The notes: generated by a model not told the origin, from the letters alone. DNA of 64,000 nucleotides from Candidatus Saccharimonadota bacterium (GCA_014377695.1 JACMPA010000009.1:1-64000); one strand, 5' to 3'; positions 10,178 through 20,582 are shown, counted from the stretch's first letter. Program-made: numbers and translations.

Positions 10178-11497
10178 CTACGTCTTTAGAAGGTCTATGG
10201 TTAAGGCTGCGGTCCAGCTGAAGTTGTTGGCGCCAGCGGCTGCACCGGTTAGTGGGTTAAAGTATTCGGCGAAGCCACTCTGGCTAACCATCTCTAAGGT
10301 CATCTCGGTCAGCGCGGCTGCATGGTCGTCATAGCCATATCGCTTTAGGCCATCTATTATCAACCAGTTTGTATTTACCCAAGTTGGTCCTTGCCAGTAG
10401 CGTTTAGCATCAAACCATTTTGAATTAAGTGGAACACTCGGTACTGGGTAGGCAGTCCCAAACAAGTGGTCATTCTCGAGCAGGGCTACAATCTGTCTGG
10501 CGCGCTCTTTAGAAACAGACCCCGCGTATAGCGGCATAAATGCAGCAATAGATGGCTCCTTGATCAAATTGTGAGTTACGAAATCGCGCGAAAAGTATTG
10601 CCCGGCATACGGATCCCACAGTTCCTCAAGGCTACGCCGGGTCTTTCTGATGTGGGCAACCAGCTCGTCCGGAAGTTCGACACGAATGTCCTTAGCGATA
10701 GCAATTACATGCTCATTGGCTCTGACCAATATGCTGTTAAAGGTTAGGTCTTCGATGCTAAACAGTGCGTGGGGAATAATTTTGTCGGTTACATACGCTT
10801 TACGTCGCAGTCGTCGCTGACCATCAAACAGTGCTAAGACCTCGATAGTTGTGTAACGCTCGTCGATAGGCACGTGTTGTGTGTCTCGACGGAACAAACC
10901 TACAAGGCCTAATAGACCAAGTGATTTGAGCAAGCGTATCCAACCTGGTAAGAGGTGCTCACGAAGTTCAGTCGTCCACGGTGGTGTGTTGTCGAGGCCA
11001 GCTTCCCACGGATGAACTAGTAGCACCAAACCTTCATCGTGCGGATCGCGGTCTTCGTACAGCCACTGGTGGTAGGCCAGCAGAGCAGGCCAAGTCGTCT
11101 TATACCAACTCCGTCGTTCCGATGCTTTTAGTTTGGAGCCGATCTGAACGATGGCTTCAGCTAGCATCGGTGGCTGAGTAATTCCACTGGTACTGAGGTG
11201 ATCCGGTGACTCGGGGTTTACTCGGCTGTTCCAGGCGTTACGATCGGCGGCGTACCGGTTCTCGCTTCTGAATATAATGTTTGGCAGCATGCCGTTGTGC
11301 CATTGTCCGGCCAATAGGCTGGTAATCTCCAGTTTAGCGCGGTCTATGTCCAGGTGGCGCAAGCCGATTGCTGTGAAGCAGCTGTCCCACAGCCATTGGT
11401 GCGGGTATAAATCTGGCGCTGGCATCGTGTAGTTGCCACGGTCATTACCTTTTAGAACTGTTTTTGCGGCGGTGAGTAGCTGCTTTTTATCTTGCAT
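10178..11497 (-). CDS. Glycoside hydrolase, MGH1/GH63-like (alpha,alpha)6-barrel
   Basis: DLYPHQWLWDSCFTAIGLRHLD, RYWQGPTWVNTNWLIIDGLKRYG, EYFNPLTG. Confidence 0.82.
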   Translation of the reverse strand: MQDKKQLLTAAKTVLKGNDRGNYTMPAPDLYPHQWLWDSCFTAIGLRHLDIDRAKLEITSLLAGQWHNGMLPNIIFRSENRYAADRNAWNSRVNPESPDHLSTSGITQPPMLAEAIVQIGSKLKASERRSWYKTTWPALLAYHQWLYEDRDPHDEGLVLLVHPWEAGLDNTPPWTTELREHLLPGWIRLLKSLGLLGLVGLFRRDTQHVPIDERYTTIEVLALFDGQRRLRRKAYVTDKIIPHALFSIEDLTFNSILVRANEHVIAIAKDIRVELPDELVAHIRKTRRSLEELWDPYAGQYFSRDFVTHNLIKEPSIAAFMPLYAGSVSKERARQIVALLENDHLFGTAYPVPSVPLNSKWFDAKRYWQGPTWVNTNWLIIDGLKRYGYDDHAAALTEMTLEMVSQSGFAEYFNPLTGAAAGANNFSWTAALTIDLLKT

Positions 11498-11557
11498 ATG
11501 CTTTCAAGTATACCGCACCTGAACGAGGAAACTTGCTGCCGATTATGAGGCCTCGGT

Positions 11558-12052
11558 TCAGCGGTAATTGGTGAAATTAACAGGGAAATCAAAATCGGCG
11601 GCTCGAATAGCCTGCATGACGTCTTGAAGGTCATTTTTGCTGGTAGAGGTAACCCGAACCACGTCACCTTGAATTTGGGTTTTTACTTTCGGAAATTGAT
11701 CACGGACAAGGCTAGTGATTTTTTTAGCTTTGTCTTGGTCTAAACCTTGCTTGAACGGTACCTCTTTAGAGGTTTTGAGATTAGACTCAACAATATCTTT
11801 GGACGTATCAAGTACTTTTTGTGACACCCCGCGCGTCGCAAGTTTTTTGCGGACGATATCCAGAATAGCATCTAACTGCCATTCGCCACTGCCAACCACC
11901 TTGATGCCTTTTTTGTCATCTAACCACTCGATAGCTGCGGGCGTACCTTTAAAATCGTAGCGTGAAGTCATTTCACGCTCTGCCTGATCGAAGACATTGT
12001 TCATCTCAGCCTTGTCGAAGTCACTTTCTGCATCAAATGAGAAGTTTGCCAT
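11558..12052 (-). CDS. yajQ: YajQ family cyclic di-GMP/nucleotide-binding protein
   Basis: MANFSFDAESDFDKAEMNNVFDQAEREMTSRYDFKG...; start trimmed to 12052. Confidence 0.93.
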   Translation of the reverse strand: MANFSFDAESDFDKAEMNNVFDQAEREMTSRYDFKGTPAAIEWLDDKKGIKVVGSGEWQLDAILDIVRKKLATRGVSQKVLDTSKDIVESNLKTSKEVPFKQGLDQDKAKKITSLVRDQFPKVKTQIQGDVVRVTSTSKNDLQDVMQAIRAADFDFPVNFTNYR

Positions 12053-12058
12053 ACCACC

Positions 12059-12110
12059 ATTGTACCGACCACTGGCAAAAGATTGCAAACGTTAGCCTAA
12101 TGATTATACT
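12059..12110. promoter_or_regulatory. Divergent yajQ / 12141-gene promoters sharing one palindromic TTGCAA
   Basis: TTGCAA 12083-12088; minus TACAAT 12059-12064 (N18); plus TATACT 12105-12110 (N16). Confidence 0.6.
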
Positions 12111-12140
12111 GAGCAGTACAGTAATATAGAGGAAAACTAC

Positions 12141-12902
12141 GTGATTAATTTCAACAACCCAATCCGTCTGACCGTCGCAGCACCGTTAGTAGCTGGCATT
12201 ATGATGCTTGCACCGGCCAGCGTCTATGCCGCCCGCAGTAGTGATACCAGTAGTACAAACGGCACAAGCCAATCCCCAGAATCAATATCTGGATCGTCTA
12301 ACCCGCTTAACACTTCAGGTCGCGACGCGACAACTCTGTCCGAGCAAGAGTCCAATGACGCGGTAGGCACACAGGACGCTGTAGATGATAATGACGCTGC
12401 ACCAATCAAGATTATGCCAGGCGATTCATTGAAGAACCGAGCCGCCAAGCTATTGGCAGACAAACGTCAAACTGGCAAACAGCGGACCACTGAACAGCGC
12501 CAAAAAGCCTGCCAGGCCCGCGAAACAGGTATCGATACCCGGCTCGATGCCTTAGGTACCCGAGCGCAGCGGCACCTTGATGCCTTCAATAGCCTATTCA
12601 GTAAAGTGCAGACTTACCAGACGACCGCCCAACTTGAGGTAAGCAATTTTGATAGTCTCGTAGCCGATACAACTGCTAAACAAGCAACAGCCACTGCCGC
12701 GACAGCTGCTTTAAGTAGCCTAGCTGGAACTAAAATTGATTGTGCGAGCCCGGATCCAGCTAGCACACTAGCCAATGTTAAAGTTGCCACCACCGATGCC
12801 CGAACATCACTGCAAGCATATCGCGCATCATTGAAGACACTTGTTAAAACACTGCTCACTGCAAAAGCTACAGCTGAAACCAATGATGGGGGTACGCAGT
12901 AA
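12141..12902 (+). CDS. Hypothetical secreted protein (signal peptide, Ala/Thr-rich helical)
   Basis: N-terminal signal-like segment; GTG start; SD-like GAGG upstream; 1-nt overlap with next CDS. Confidence 0.7.
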   Translation: MINFNNPIRLTVAAPLVAGIMMLAPASVYAARSSDTSSTNGTSQSPESISGSSNPLNTSGRDATTLSEQESNDAVGTQDAVDDNDAAPIKIMPGDSLKNRAAKLLADKRQTGKQRTTEQRQKACQARETGIDTRLDALGTRAQRHLDAFNSLFSKVQTYQTTAQLEVSNFDSLVADTTAKQATATAATAALSSLAGTKIDCASPDPASTLANVKVATTDARTSLQAYRASLKTLVKTLLTAKATAETNDGGTQ

Positions 12903-13186
12903 TGAAACGTCTTAATCAATCAGGATCACACCTTGTAGTCGTAGCCGTTGGGCTATTGGTGGTCGGTGTCATTGCGGTTGCCGGCTATACAGTAACGCAA
13001 AAGAGCGCAACTACCGACACTGTTGCTTCCTCATCATTAGCCAATACCAGCTCGTCAGCTCCAGCTACAATTGCATCCAAAGCCGATCTCAAGCAGGCCG
13101 CCAGCTCGCTCGATGCCTCATCTACTGACATCGATAATTCAGTCAATGGTAGTACGCTCGATAGCGACCTCAACGATCTGCAATAA
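12902..13186 (+). CDS. Hypothetical small membrane-anchored protein
   Basis: MKRLNQSGSHLVVVAVGLLVVGVIAVAGYTVTQ; TAATG coupling to previous CDS. Confidence 0.65.
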   Translation: MKRLNQSGSHLVVVAVGLLVVGVIAVAGYTVTQKSATTDTVASSSLANTSSSAPATIASKADLKQAASSLDASSTDIDNSVNGSTLDSDLNDLQ

Positions 13187-13250
13187 ATTCAATTGAAAGA
13201 TTTGTATCTGGCATGACTCCAACCCATTGCCTCTGGTACAATAAAGCTCA

Positions 13251-14276
13251 ATGATAGACGAAAAACTTGTTGCCGCGCTCAAAGCACGCGCCGCCAGCGG
13301 CGATTCAGGGCTACTTCGCAGCCCTGAATTCCGTAGTCTATTCGGCGCGCTCAAAACACTACCAAATGAGCAAAAAGCCGCCTATGGTCAGGCCGTGAAC
13401 CAGCTGCGTCAAGAATTAGAAGTTACTCTCGCCTCCAGTGTTGATGAAGCCGAGGCCTTACCAGCGATTGATGTTACCGCGCCAATGGACATCAATTCCA
13501 TCGCACCAAAGATGCTGCCTAGCAATACCGGGAGTATCCATCCACTGATGGCTGAACGCGACAAGATCCTCGACATCTTTTACCGAATGGGTTTTAATGC
13601 TAGCGAATCACGCGAAATTGATGATGATTACCACATGTTTGAAGCACTTAATTTTCCAGATGGTCACCCGGCTCGGGATGATTACGATACCTTTATGACC
13701 GAGCAAACGGCGGCAGATGGCAAACGTTTGATTGCACCGGCCCACACTAGCACTATGCAGAACCGCATGATGCAAAAATACAAGACAAACCTCGATAAGG
13801 ACGAACCTATCGCCGTCATCGTACCAGACCGAGTATTTCGGAACGAAGACCTTGATGCTCGCCATGAACATACGTTCTACCAACTCGAAGGAATCTACGT
13901 CGACAAAGGTGTGCACGCTGGCATGCTCATTGCGACCCTGAAGACATTTTTGCAAGAGTATTACGGCAAAGAGTTAGAGGTTGCGACGCAGCCTTACTAC
14001 TTCCCATTCACCGAACCGTCTTTCGAATTTTCACTCAGCTGTCCGTTCTGCGACAAAGCTGGTTGTAGTATTTGCGGTCAAGCCGGTTGGATCGAATTAC
14101 TCGGCTGTGGCATGATCCACCCTAACGTTCTTCACGCGGCCGGCATTGATCCAGAGGTCTATACTGGTTTTGCTTGGGGCTGTGGTATCGACCGCCTAGT
14201 GATGATGAAAAATGGTATCGAAGACGTGCGTAATTTCCACTCTGCCAAACTAGACTTTTTGAGGCAATTCGCATGA
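13251..14276 (+). CDS. pheS: Phenylalanyl-tRNA synthetase alpha subunit
   Basis: GSIHPLMAERDKILDIFYRMGF, VFRNEDLDARHEHTFYQLEG, GWIELLGCGMIHPNVL, GIDRLVMMKNGIEDVR. Confidence 0.97.
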   Translation: MIDEKLVAALKARAASGDSGLLRSPEFRSLFGALKTLPNEQKAAYGQAVNQLRQELEVTLASSVDEAEALPAIDVTAPMDINSIAPKMLPSNTGSIHPLMAERDKILDIFYRMGFNASESREIDDDYHMFEALNFPDGHPARDDYDTFMTEQTAADGKRLIAPAHTSTMQNRMMQKYKTNLDKDEPIAVIVPDRVFRNEDLDARHEHTFYQLEGIYVDKGVHAGMLIATLKTFLQEYYGKELEVATQPYYFPFTEPSFEFSLSCPFCDKAGCSICGQAGWIELLGCGMIHPNVLHAAGIDPEVYTGFAWGCGIDRLVMMKNGIEDVRNFHSAKLDFLRQFA

Positions 14277-16819
14277 AAATAAGCGTTCAAAAACTCAGGC
14301 AGTTCGGTGGTCAAGGGTTAGACCTGCCTATAGCCGATTTAGTTACACGTATTGGTTCACAGCTTGGCGGCGTCGAAGCTGTTGAAGATGTCGGCGCGAA
14401 GTACCAGGGAGTAGTGGTGGCGAAGATCGTGAAGTGCCAAGATCACCCAAATGCTGATCGTTTGCATGTCTGTTCGGTAGATGATGGTGGCATGACAGCC
14501 AATGTTGATCGAGATGCTGACGGCAACGTCCAAGTCGTCTGTGGTGCGCCTAATGTCCGCGAAGGTATGCTCGTAGCGTGGCTCCCGCCCGGTGCTACCG
14601 TTCCAGACAGTGTTGCTGGCGATCCATTCATACTTGAGGCCCGCGAACTTCGTGGTGTCGTAAGTAACGGCATGCTAGCCTCAGCCAAAGAATTAGCTAT
14701 TAGTGATGACCATGAAGGTATTCTGGAAATCGACAGTACTACTGCAAAACCAGGCGATGCGTTTGCCGAAGCCTATAAACTGAACGATTACCTGATTGAT
14801 ATCGAAAACAAGATGTTTACGCACCGACCTGATTGCTTCGGTCAATTGGGTGTAGCCCGTGAGGCAAGTGGTATCCAACAATTGGCTTTCCACAGTCCCG
14901 ATTGGTATGTTATGAATCCAGTATTTCCAGCCATTGACGGCACTGAGCTCATGTTCAATGTGTCGAACGAGCTACCGAGTGAAGTGCCACGGTTTGCTGC
15001 CATTGCAATGAGCAACATTTTGATCTCTCCTAGTCCGGCGTGGTTGCAAACAGAACTTAGCCGGCTCGGCATGCGCTCCATAAATAACATCGTCGACCTG
15101 ACGAACTACTACATGCTACTGACCGGTCAACCAATCCATGCCTATGATTATGACAAAGTGAAAGCACTAAGTAGTGGCGACACAGCTCAAATAGTAATTC
15201 GTAATCCGCGGGAAAGTGAAAAAATCACCTTGCTGAACGGCAAAACGATTGATCCTCGTCAGGAAGCAATTATGATCGCTACCGATCAGCAACTCATTGG
15301 TGTGGCTGGCGTGATGGGTGGAGCAGAAACTGAAGTTGATGACAAAACCACGAACATCATCATAGAAGTTGGTACTTTCGATATGTACTCCATTCGCCGG
15401 ACTTCAATGGCCCACGGCCTGTTCACTGACGCAGTCACGCGGTTTAATAAGGGTCAAAGTCCATTGCAAAACCTAGCAGTGATGGCAAAAATCGTCGATG
15501 ACATCCAACGGCTGGCTCAAGGTAGAGTAGCCAGTCAGGTTGTTGATGTGAGCCAAGTTGAGGGTCGTGAGTGGGTGCACCCCCCCGTTCCAGTAACAAC
15601 CGATTTTATAAACCTGCGGCTTGGCTTTCAGCTCTCGGCGGACGAAATGAAGCAGTTGCTCGAAAACGTTGAGTTTAAGGTACAAATTGACGGTATGAAC
15701 ATGAGTATCACTGCACCATTCTGGCGAACTGATGTCGAGACTAGAGAAGACGTTGTCGAAGAGATTGGTCGACTTTATGGCTTTGAACACCTTCCGCAAA
15801 TACTGCCAATGCGCAGCATAGCACCCGTAGCTAAAAACCAACTGTTCGAGCTCAAGGGACAGCTGCGTGACGTGTTAAGTCGTGCTGGCGCCAACGAAAT
15901 ATTGACCTATAGTTTCGTCCATGGTGATCTGTTCGATAAAGTAGGTCAAGACAAGTCTCTGGCTTATAAGCTTAGTAACGCTCTGAGCCCCGGCCTCCAA
16001 TACTATAGGATGAGTTTGACTCCAAGTGTTCTCGAAAAGGTACAGCCCAATATAAAGGCTGGCCATGATGAATTTGTATTATTTGAGCTGGGCAAGTCAC
16101 ACATCCAAGGCGAAATAGACAATACCGAGGAAGGTGTACCTAAAGAAGCCAACGCCGTTAGTGTGGTATACGCCACGAAGCTGCCAACAAAAACCGCACC
16201 GTACTATCAAGTCCGTCATTATTTAGATTGGGTACTGCGCAGCTTTAGGGTGACGGATACGATTAAATTAGTATCACTCCAGGACGCTGAGCTATATAAA
16301 AATCCATGGCTCGAACAAATGATCGCGCCGTTTGAACCGGGCCGCAGTGCAGTGCTCGTCGATATCTCAGAATCTGAGACTGCTGGCATGATATGGGGTG
16401 TCGTTGGTGAATATCGCCCGAGCGTCACTAAAGCCCTCAAGTTACCGGCAGCAACTGCCGGTTTCGAGATTGATCCGCTCGTACTATTGAAGCCATCAGG
16501 TAGCACACCGTACAAGGCATTGTCACGATTCCCTAGCGTAACGCAAGACCTAACCCTCCGCATCACTAGCGGTGCATCATATCAATCATTGGCAGCAGTG
16601 GTCCGGAATACTTTAGAAAAAACGGTGCCATCCAAGGCTTTACTAACGATGGAACCGACTAGCATTTTCCAGCGCCCCGATGATATTGAGCACAAACAGG
16701 TGACGTTCCGAATAAGTATAGCCAGCTACGAGCGGACGCTCACCGACGCTGAAGTCAGTAACTTCTTAGCCGAGGCCGCATCAGCAGCTCACAATTCCGT
16801 CGGGGCGGAGACCGTATAG
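14273..16819 (+). CDS. pheT: Phenylalanyl-tRNA synthetase beta subunit
   Basis: N-terminal tRNA-binding domain (HPNADRLHVCSVD), B3/4 and B5 domains, C-terminal FDX-ACB-like domain; 4-nt overlap with pheS. Confidence 0.97.
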   Translation: MKISVQKLRQFGGQGLDLPIADLVTRIGSQLGGVEAVEDVGAKYQGVVVAKIVKCQDHPNADRLHVCSVDDGGMTANVDRDADGNVQVVCGAPNVREGMLVAWLPPGATVPDSVAGDPFILEARELRGVVSNGMLASAKELAISDDHEGILEIDSTTAKPGDAFAEAYKLNDYLIDIENKMFTHRPDCFGQLGVAREASGIQQLAFHSPDWYVMNPVFPAIDGTELMFNVSNELPSEVPRFAAIAMSNILISPSPAWLQTELSRLGMRSINNIVDLTNYYMLLTGQPIHAYDYDKVKALSSGDTAQIVIRNPRESEKITLLNGKTIDPRQEAIMIATDQQLIGVAGVMGGAETEVDDKTTNIIIEVGTFDMYSIRRTSMAHGLFTDAVTRFNKGQSPLQNLAVMAKIVDDIQRLAQGRVASQVVDVSQVEGREWVHPPVPVTTDFINLRLGFQLSADEMKQLLENVEFKVQIDGMNMSITAPFWRTDVETREDVVEEIGRLYGFEHLPQILPMRSIAPVAKNQLFELKGQLRDVLSRAGANEILTYSFVHGDLFDKVGQDKSLAYKLSNALSPGLQYYRMSLTPSVLEKVQPNIKAGHDEFVLFELGKSHIQGEIDNTEEGVPKEANAVSVVYATKLPTKTAPYYQVRHYLDWVLRSFRVTDTIKLVSLQDAELYKNPWLEQMIAPFEPGRSAVLVDISESETAGMIWGVVGEYRPSVTKALKLPAATAGFEIDPLVLLKPSGSTPYKALSRFPSVTQDLTLRITSGASYQSLAAVVRNTLEKTVPSKALLTMEPTSIFQRPDDIEHKQVTFRISIASYERTLTDAEVSNFLAEAASAAHNSVGAETV

Positions 16820-16823
16820 CGTC

Positions 16824-17561
16824 ATGCAACTAACGCTACCGGTGGGACAAGGCAGTGTTGCAATTGAGTATGAATTAGCACCACAGATGGTGGTGTTTAG
16901 CCATGGCTTTGGGGTGCGACGTGATGCCCGGGGTATGTTTAGCGATATAGTGGCCGCCCTACCAGCAGGTTGGGGCTACGTGTTGTTCGACTATGACGTC
17001 ATCGATGCGCTAGCGAATACGCAGTTTGTAGTGGGCTTTAATGAACGTCTATTGCGCCTCGAGGCAGTACTAACATGGGTCCATCTCCAGGACGCCGTCG
17101 AGCATATTCACATCGTCGGCCATTCGATGGGTGCTTTAACAGCTGCTAGCTTAGCGCCTGAGCAAACAGGCGCCATCATACTGTTGTCACCGCCATTATC
17201 ACTTGGTCTGCACTTTGCTGAACTCTACACCCGTAGACCTGGCGCCTCCCACGAGGGGCATACTTGGCTGATTCCACGAAGCGACGGTACGACCACTCTG
17301 GCTGACGACACAATACTCGCCGAACTAGTCAGCGTCGACGCCGAAGGGGAGCTGGCTAAGCTCGCCTTATTTCGGCCCTATACAATCATTTTAGCTGATT
17401 CAGATGAGGTGCTTCAGGATGCTGACTACACGGAACTAATTACTATGCCATCGGTGTCTATGTTTACAGTGGAACGCGCTGACCACGACTTTAGTGGCAC
17501 GGCACGGGCTGGGTTAGTCGATACCGTACTTAGCACCTTGACTAGCAAGTCACAAACATAA
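16824..17561 (+). CDS. Alpha/beta hydrolase
   Basis: VGHSMGALTAASLAPEQTGAIILLSPP nucleophile elbow. Confidence 0.82.
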   Translation: MQLTLPVGQGSVAIEYELAPQMVVFSHGFGVRRDARGMFSDIVAALPAGWGYVLFDYDVIDALANTQFVVGFNERLLRLEAVLTWVHLQDAVEHIHIVGHSMGALTAASLAPEQTGAIILLSPPLSLGLHFAELYTRRPGASHEGHTWLIPRSDGTTTLADDTILAELVSVDAEGELAKLALFRPYTIILADSDEVLQDADYTELITMPSVSMFTVERADHDFSGTARAGLVDTVLSTLTSKSQT

Positions 17562-17562
17562 T

Positions 17563-19458
17563 TTGTCTAAAAACATGAAACTACGAAATGGTATCCTTGG
17601 ATTTGTTCTTAGCGTAGTGTTAGCCAGCTCGATGGTGTCATCGGTGGCCGCGGACGCTAACAACTTTACAATCGATACTTTTGCGGCCGACTATACACTT
17701 GGCCAAGACGACCCGCAAGGAACCCTGACAATCCAAGAGCAAATAACCATCACGTTCGCAGGCTATAATCACGGTATTTTTCGAGCGATTCCAACTAAAT
17801 ACAATTCCATGCCACAGCATGTACAGGTGAAAGCGGTTACCCGAGATGGCGTGCCCGAGAACTATACCACTTCAACGAGCAACGACAATAAGGTGATAAA
17901 AATCGGTGATGCCGATCGCACAATCACGGGCGTGCATCGCTACAATATTGAGTACAAAGTCCAGAATGTCATTCGATTCGTCGGTGACACGGCGCAACTT
18001 GATTGGAATGTGAACGGTACAGAGTGGCAGCAAAAAGCCACTGCAGTCACGGCTCAGTTGCACGTTCCAAGTAGCCTAGCGGGTCGATTAACAGATGAGA
18101 AGTGCTTTACTGGCTTAGTGCGCAGCTCAAGCAGTGATTGTATTGTTGCAAGCAATAATGGCAATACGACATTTGCGAGTACCCGCCCATTAAACGGCGG
18201 CGAAACGCTAACCCTCAACAGCACAATTCCGGCTGGTTATTTTTCGAAGCCGGGCATAGCGGATTACTGGAATGATTACGCTAGGCAGATTTTGTCGGCC
18301 ATCGCCGCGCCACTCGCCGCATTGATGCTAGCTGGTGGTGTGTGGTACCGCAAAGGACGAGACGCCAAAGGTCGGGGTACCATTATTCCAGAATATAAAC
18401 CGCCGGACGGACTCAAGCCAGCCGATTTAGACGTAATCCTACACAATAAGCTCGGTAAGAACGCGGTCTCGGCCACAATAATTGATTTGGCAATTCGAAA
18501 GTATCTTCGCATACAAGAATCGAAGTCAGATGGAATTTTAGGCCTTGGTAAACGCGCTATATACACCCTAATACTTTTACCCCAGCCGCCGAACGACACT
18601 TTGGCGCCACATGAAACAGTTATTTTGGAGGGTATATTTAAAACCGCCGCACCAGCCATGGACCTAGCCGATATCCAGGCTGCAATGAAAGCCCACCCGA
18701 CTGCATCAGGCATACTTGCAGGCCCATTAGCTAAGTTTAGAAAAACTACCGTTGATTCAAAGGCAACCATCGACCAGCCAGCCTTGGCGGGCAAAGAAGT
18801 CGAAATATCCAGTCTAAAAAGCAGTTTTTCCAAGACCTTGACCAAGGTCCAAAAAATGCTTCCGGAAGCGCTAACCACCCAAGGGTACTTTACTTCGAAT
18901 CCTGACAAAGCGGGCAATATTTGGTTCGTCATTGCTGTAGCGCTATTTTTGGTTGCATTTTACGGCTTCAACGCTATCGGCATCGTCTTCACAATCAGCC
19001 TAGTAGTAAGCGCTAGTATTGTTTTTATTTTTGCAGTCCTAATGCCCAGTCGGACCGCCAAAGGCGCCGCTGCCAAAGATGCTGCTGAGGGACTGAGAGT
19101 ATATCTAAATACGGCCGAAAAAGACCGTATTGCCATGTTGCAGAGCCCTAGCGCGCCATACGCTCCACAATCAGCCGAACCCAGTAAAACCGTAGAGCTA
19201 TTCGAGAAATTGTTACCGTACGCCATGGTACTCGGCGTCGAGCAACAATGGGCTAGGCAGTTTGAAAGTATTTACACTACGCCGCCAGATTGGTATAGCG
19301 GGAATTGGTCAACATTCAGTGTGGTGCACTTAGCGAGTAGTCTAGCCAGTTCTGTAGATGCTATGAACAGTTCGTTCGCGGCGCCAGCCTCAGCTTCGAG
19401 CGGTTTTAGTGGTGGGGCAGGCGGCGGAGGCGGCGGAGGCGGTGGTGGTGGCTGGTAG
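17563..19458 (+). CDS. DUF2207-type membrane protein with Gly-rich C-terminus
   Basis: QGTLTIQEQITITFAGYNHGIFRAIP N-terminal domain and terminal GGAGGGGGGGGGGGW; TTG start at 17563 or ATG at 17575. Confidence 0.82.
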   Translation: MSKNMKLRNGILGFVLSVVLASSMVSSVAADANNFTIDTFAADYTLGQDDPQGTLTIQEQITITFAGYNHGIFRAIPTKYNSMPQHVQVKAVTRDGVPENYTTSTSNDNKVIKIGDADRTITGVHRYNIEYKVQNVIRFVGDTAQLDWNVNGTEWQQKATAVTAQLHVPSSLAGRLTDEKCFTGLVRSSSSDCIVASNNGNTTFASTRPLNGGETLTLNSTIPAGYFSKPGIADYWNDYARQILSAIAAPLAALMLAGGVWYRKGRDAKGRGTIIPEYKPPDGLKPADLDVILHNKLGKNAVSATIIDLAIRKYLRIQESKSDGILGLGKRAIYTLILLPQPPNDTLAPHETVILEGIFKTAAPAMDLADIQAAMKAHPTASGILAGPLAKFRKTTVDSKATIDQPALAGKEVEISSLKSSFSKTLTKVQKMLPEALTTQGYFTSNPDKAGNIWFVIAVALFLVAFYGFNAIGIVFTISLVVSASIVFIFAVLMPSRTAKGAAAKDAAEGLRVYLNTAEKDRIAMLQSPSAPYAPQSAEPSKTVELFEKLLPYAMVLGVEQQWARQFESIYTTPPDWYSGNWSTFSVVHLASSLASSVDAMNSSFAAPASASSGFSGGAGGGGGGGGGGGW

Positions 19459-19602
19459 TCGCACCTAATTTAGCCAGTATACGGCACGAAGCGGCTCAAT
19501 TTAATGTAACAATGCGGTACAATGTTGGTTGAAGTAACACTTGAGTTTCCAGCTATGTCAGGCATAGCACAGGAACACGTCAGGTATAATAGGGAGCAAG
19601 AT

Positions 19603-20148
19603 ATGACCAGGAAACGAGACAGAATTTTTGCGGGATTTGGAGCAGTGCTATTTTTACTGTCAGCCTCAGCCATTACAGTTGTTGCGATAATAACTAGTAA
19701 CAGCCAAAGTGACACTCAGACAGCCGATCAGAATCCTAACACCAGCAAATGCGAATTATCAGCAAGTTTGTCGGCTGCAGCACTACCGCTTCCAGAAATA
19801 TTCAAACCTGAAGGCGCCGTGAGCGCACTCGGTACTACCGATTTGGAACCAGGTGACGGCGCAGCACTCAAAAGCGGTGACTGTGTGCAGGTCAAGTACA
19901 TCGGATCGTTAGCTAAAGATGGCACCGTGTTTGATCAGAACTTTGACAAGCCTACCGGCTTGCAGTTCCCACTTGGTGGTGGCTCGGTCATTCAGGGCTG
20001 GGACCAAGGCCTGATTGGCACGAAGATTGGTGCCACCCGACGCCTAGTAATCCCGGCAACTCTAGGGTACGGCGACCAAGGCAGAAACGGTATTCCACCA
20101 AAGTCTGACCTTGTATTCGTCGTAAAAGTATTAGGAGTAACCAAATAA
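19603..20148 (+). CDS. Membrane-anchored FKBP-type peptidyl-prolyl isomerase
   Basis: GDCVQVKYIGSLAKDGTVFDQNF...VIQGWDQGLIGTKIGATRRLVIPATLGYGDQG; start trimmed to ATG 19603. Confidence 0.9.
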   Translation: MTRKRDRIFAGFGAVLFLLSASAITVVAIITSNSQSDTQTADQNPNTSKCELSASLSAAALPLPEIFKPEGAVSALGTTDLEPGDGAALKSGDCVQVKYIGSLAKDGTVFDQNFDKPTGLQFPLGGGSVIQGWDQGLIGTKIGATRRLVIPATLGYGDQGRNGIPPKSDLVFVVKVLGVTK

Positions 20149-20522
20149 TGGCAGGAGATGCAATGTTAGAAGATTTTACGCCAGTTGATTCAGTGGACTC
20201 ACTACAAATCATTGACCTCGTCGAAGGTACTGGCGAACCAGTCGGTGCTGGCGCAACCGTCACTGTCGATTACACCGGTGCAATTGCTGCTACAGGTCAG
20301 GTGTTCCAGAGCAGCAAAGATTTTGGTAAATCGATTAGCTTTGGGCTCGGGCAAGTCATTAAAGGTTGGGGCGATGGTATCCCGGGCATGAAAGTTGGAG
20401 GCACGCGTCGGCTACTGATTCCAGCTGAACAGGCCTACGGATCAAACCCACCGTATGGATCCGGCATTCCAGCCGATGCACCTTTGGTTTTTGACGTCGT
20501 GTTGCACGAAATAAGTGCCTAA
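20148..20522 (+). CDS. FKBP-type peptidyl-prolyl isomerase (second copy, no TM)
   Basis: ATVTVDYTGAIAATGQVFQSSKDFG...VIKGWGDGIPGMKVGGTRRLLIPAEQAYG; TAATG coupling to previous gene. Confidence 0.9.
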   Translation: MAGDAMLEDFTPVDSVDSLQIIDLVEGTGEPVGAGATVTVDYTGAIAATGQVFQSSKDFGKSISFGLGQVIKGWGDGIPGMKVGGTRRLLIPAEQAYGSNPPYGSGIPADAPLVFDVVLHEISA

Positions 20523-20551
20523 AGCGTACAAAAAACACAACATATAGCGTA

Positions 20552-20582
20552 TTGACGCATCAGTACAACACTAGCGTATACT
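20552..20582 (+). promoter_or_regulatory. Putative promoter of grx-trxB
   Basis: TTGACG (20552-20557) - N19 - TATACT (20577-20582). Confidence 0.45.

Noticed and set aside
18276-18932. 218-aa minus-strand ORF
   Set aside because: Antisense to the DUF2207 gene; no independent start signal seen
19420-19458. GGCGGAGGCGG-type repeat
   Set aside because: Encodes the Gly-rich C-terminus common in DUF2207-type proteins; not an independent repeat element
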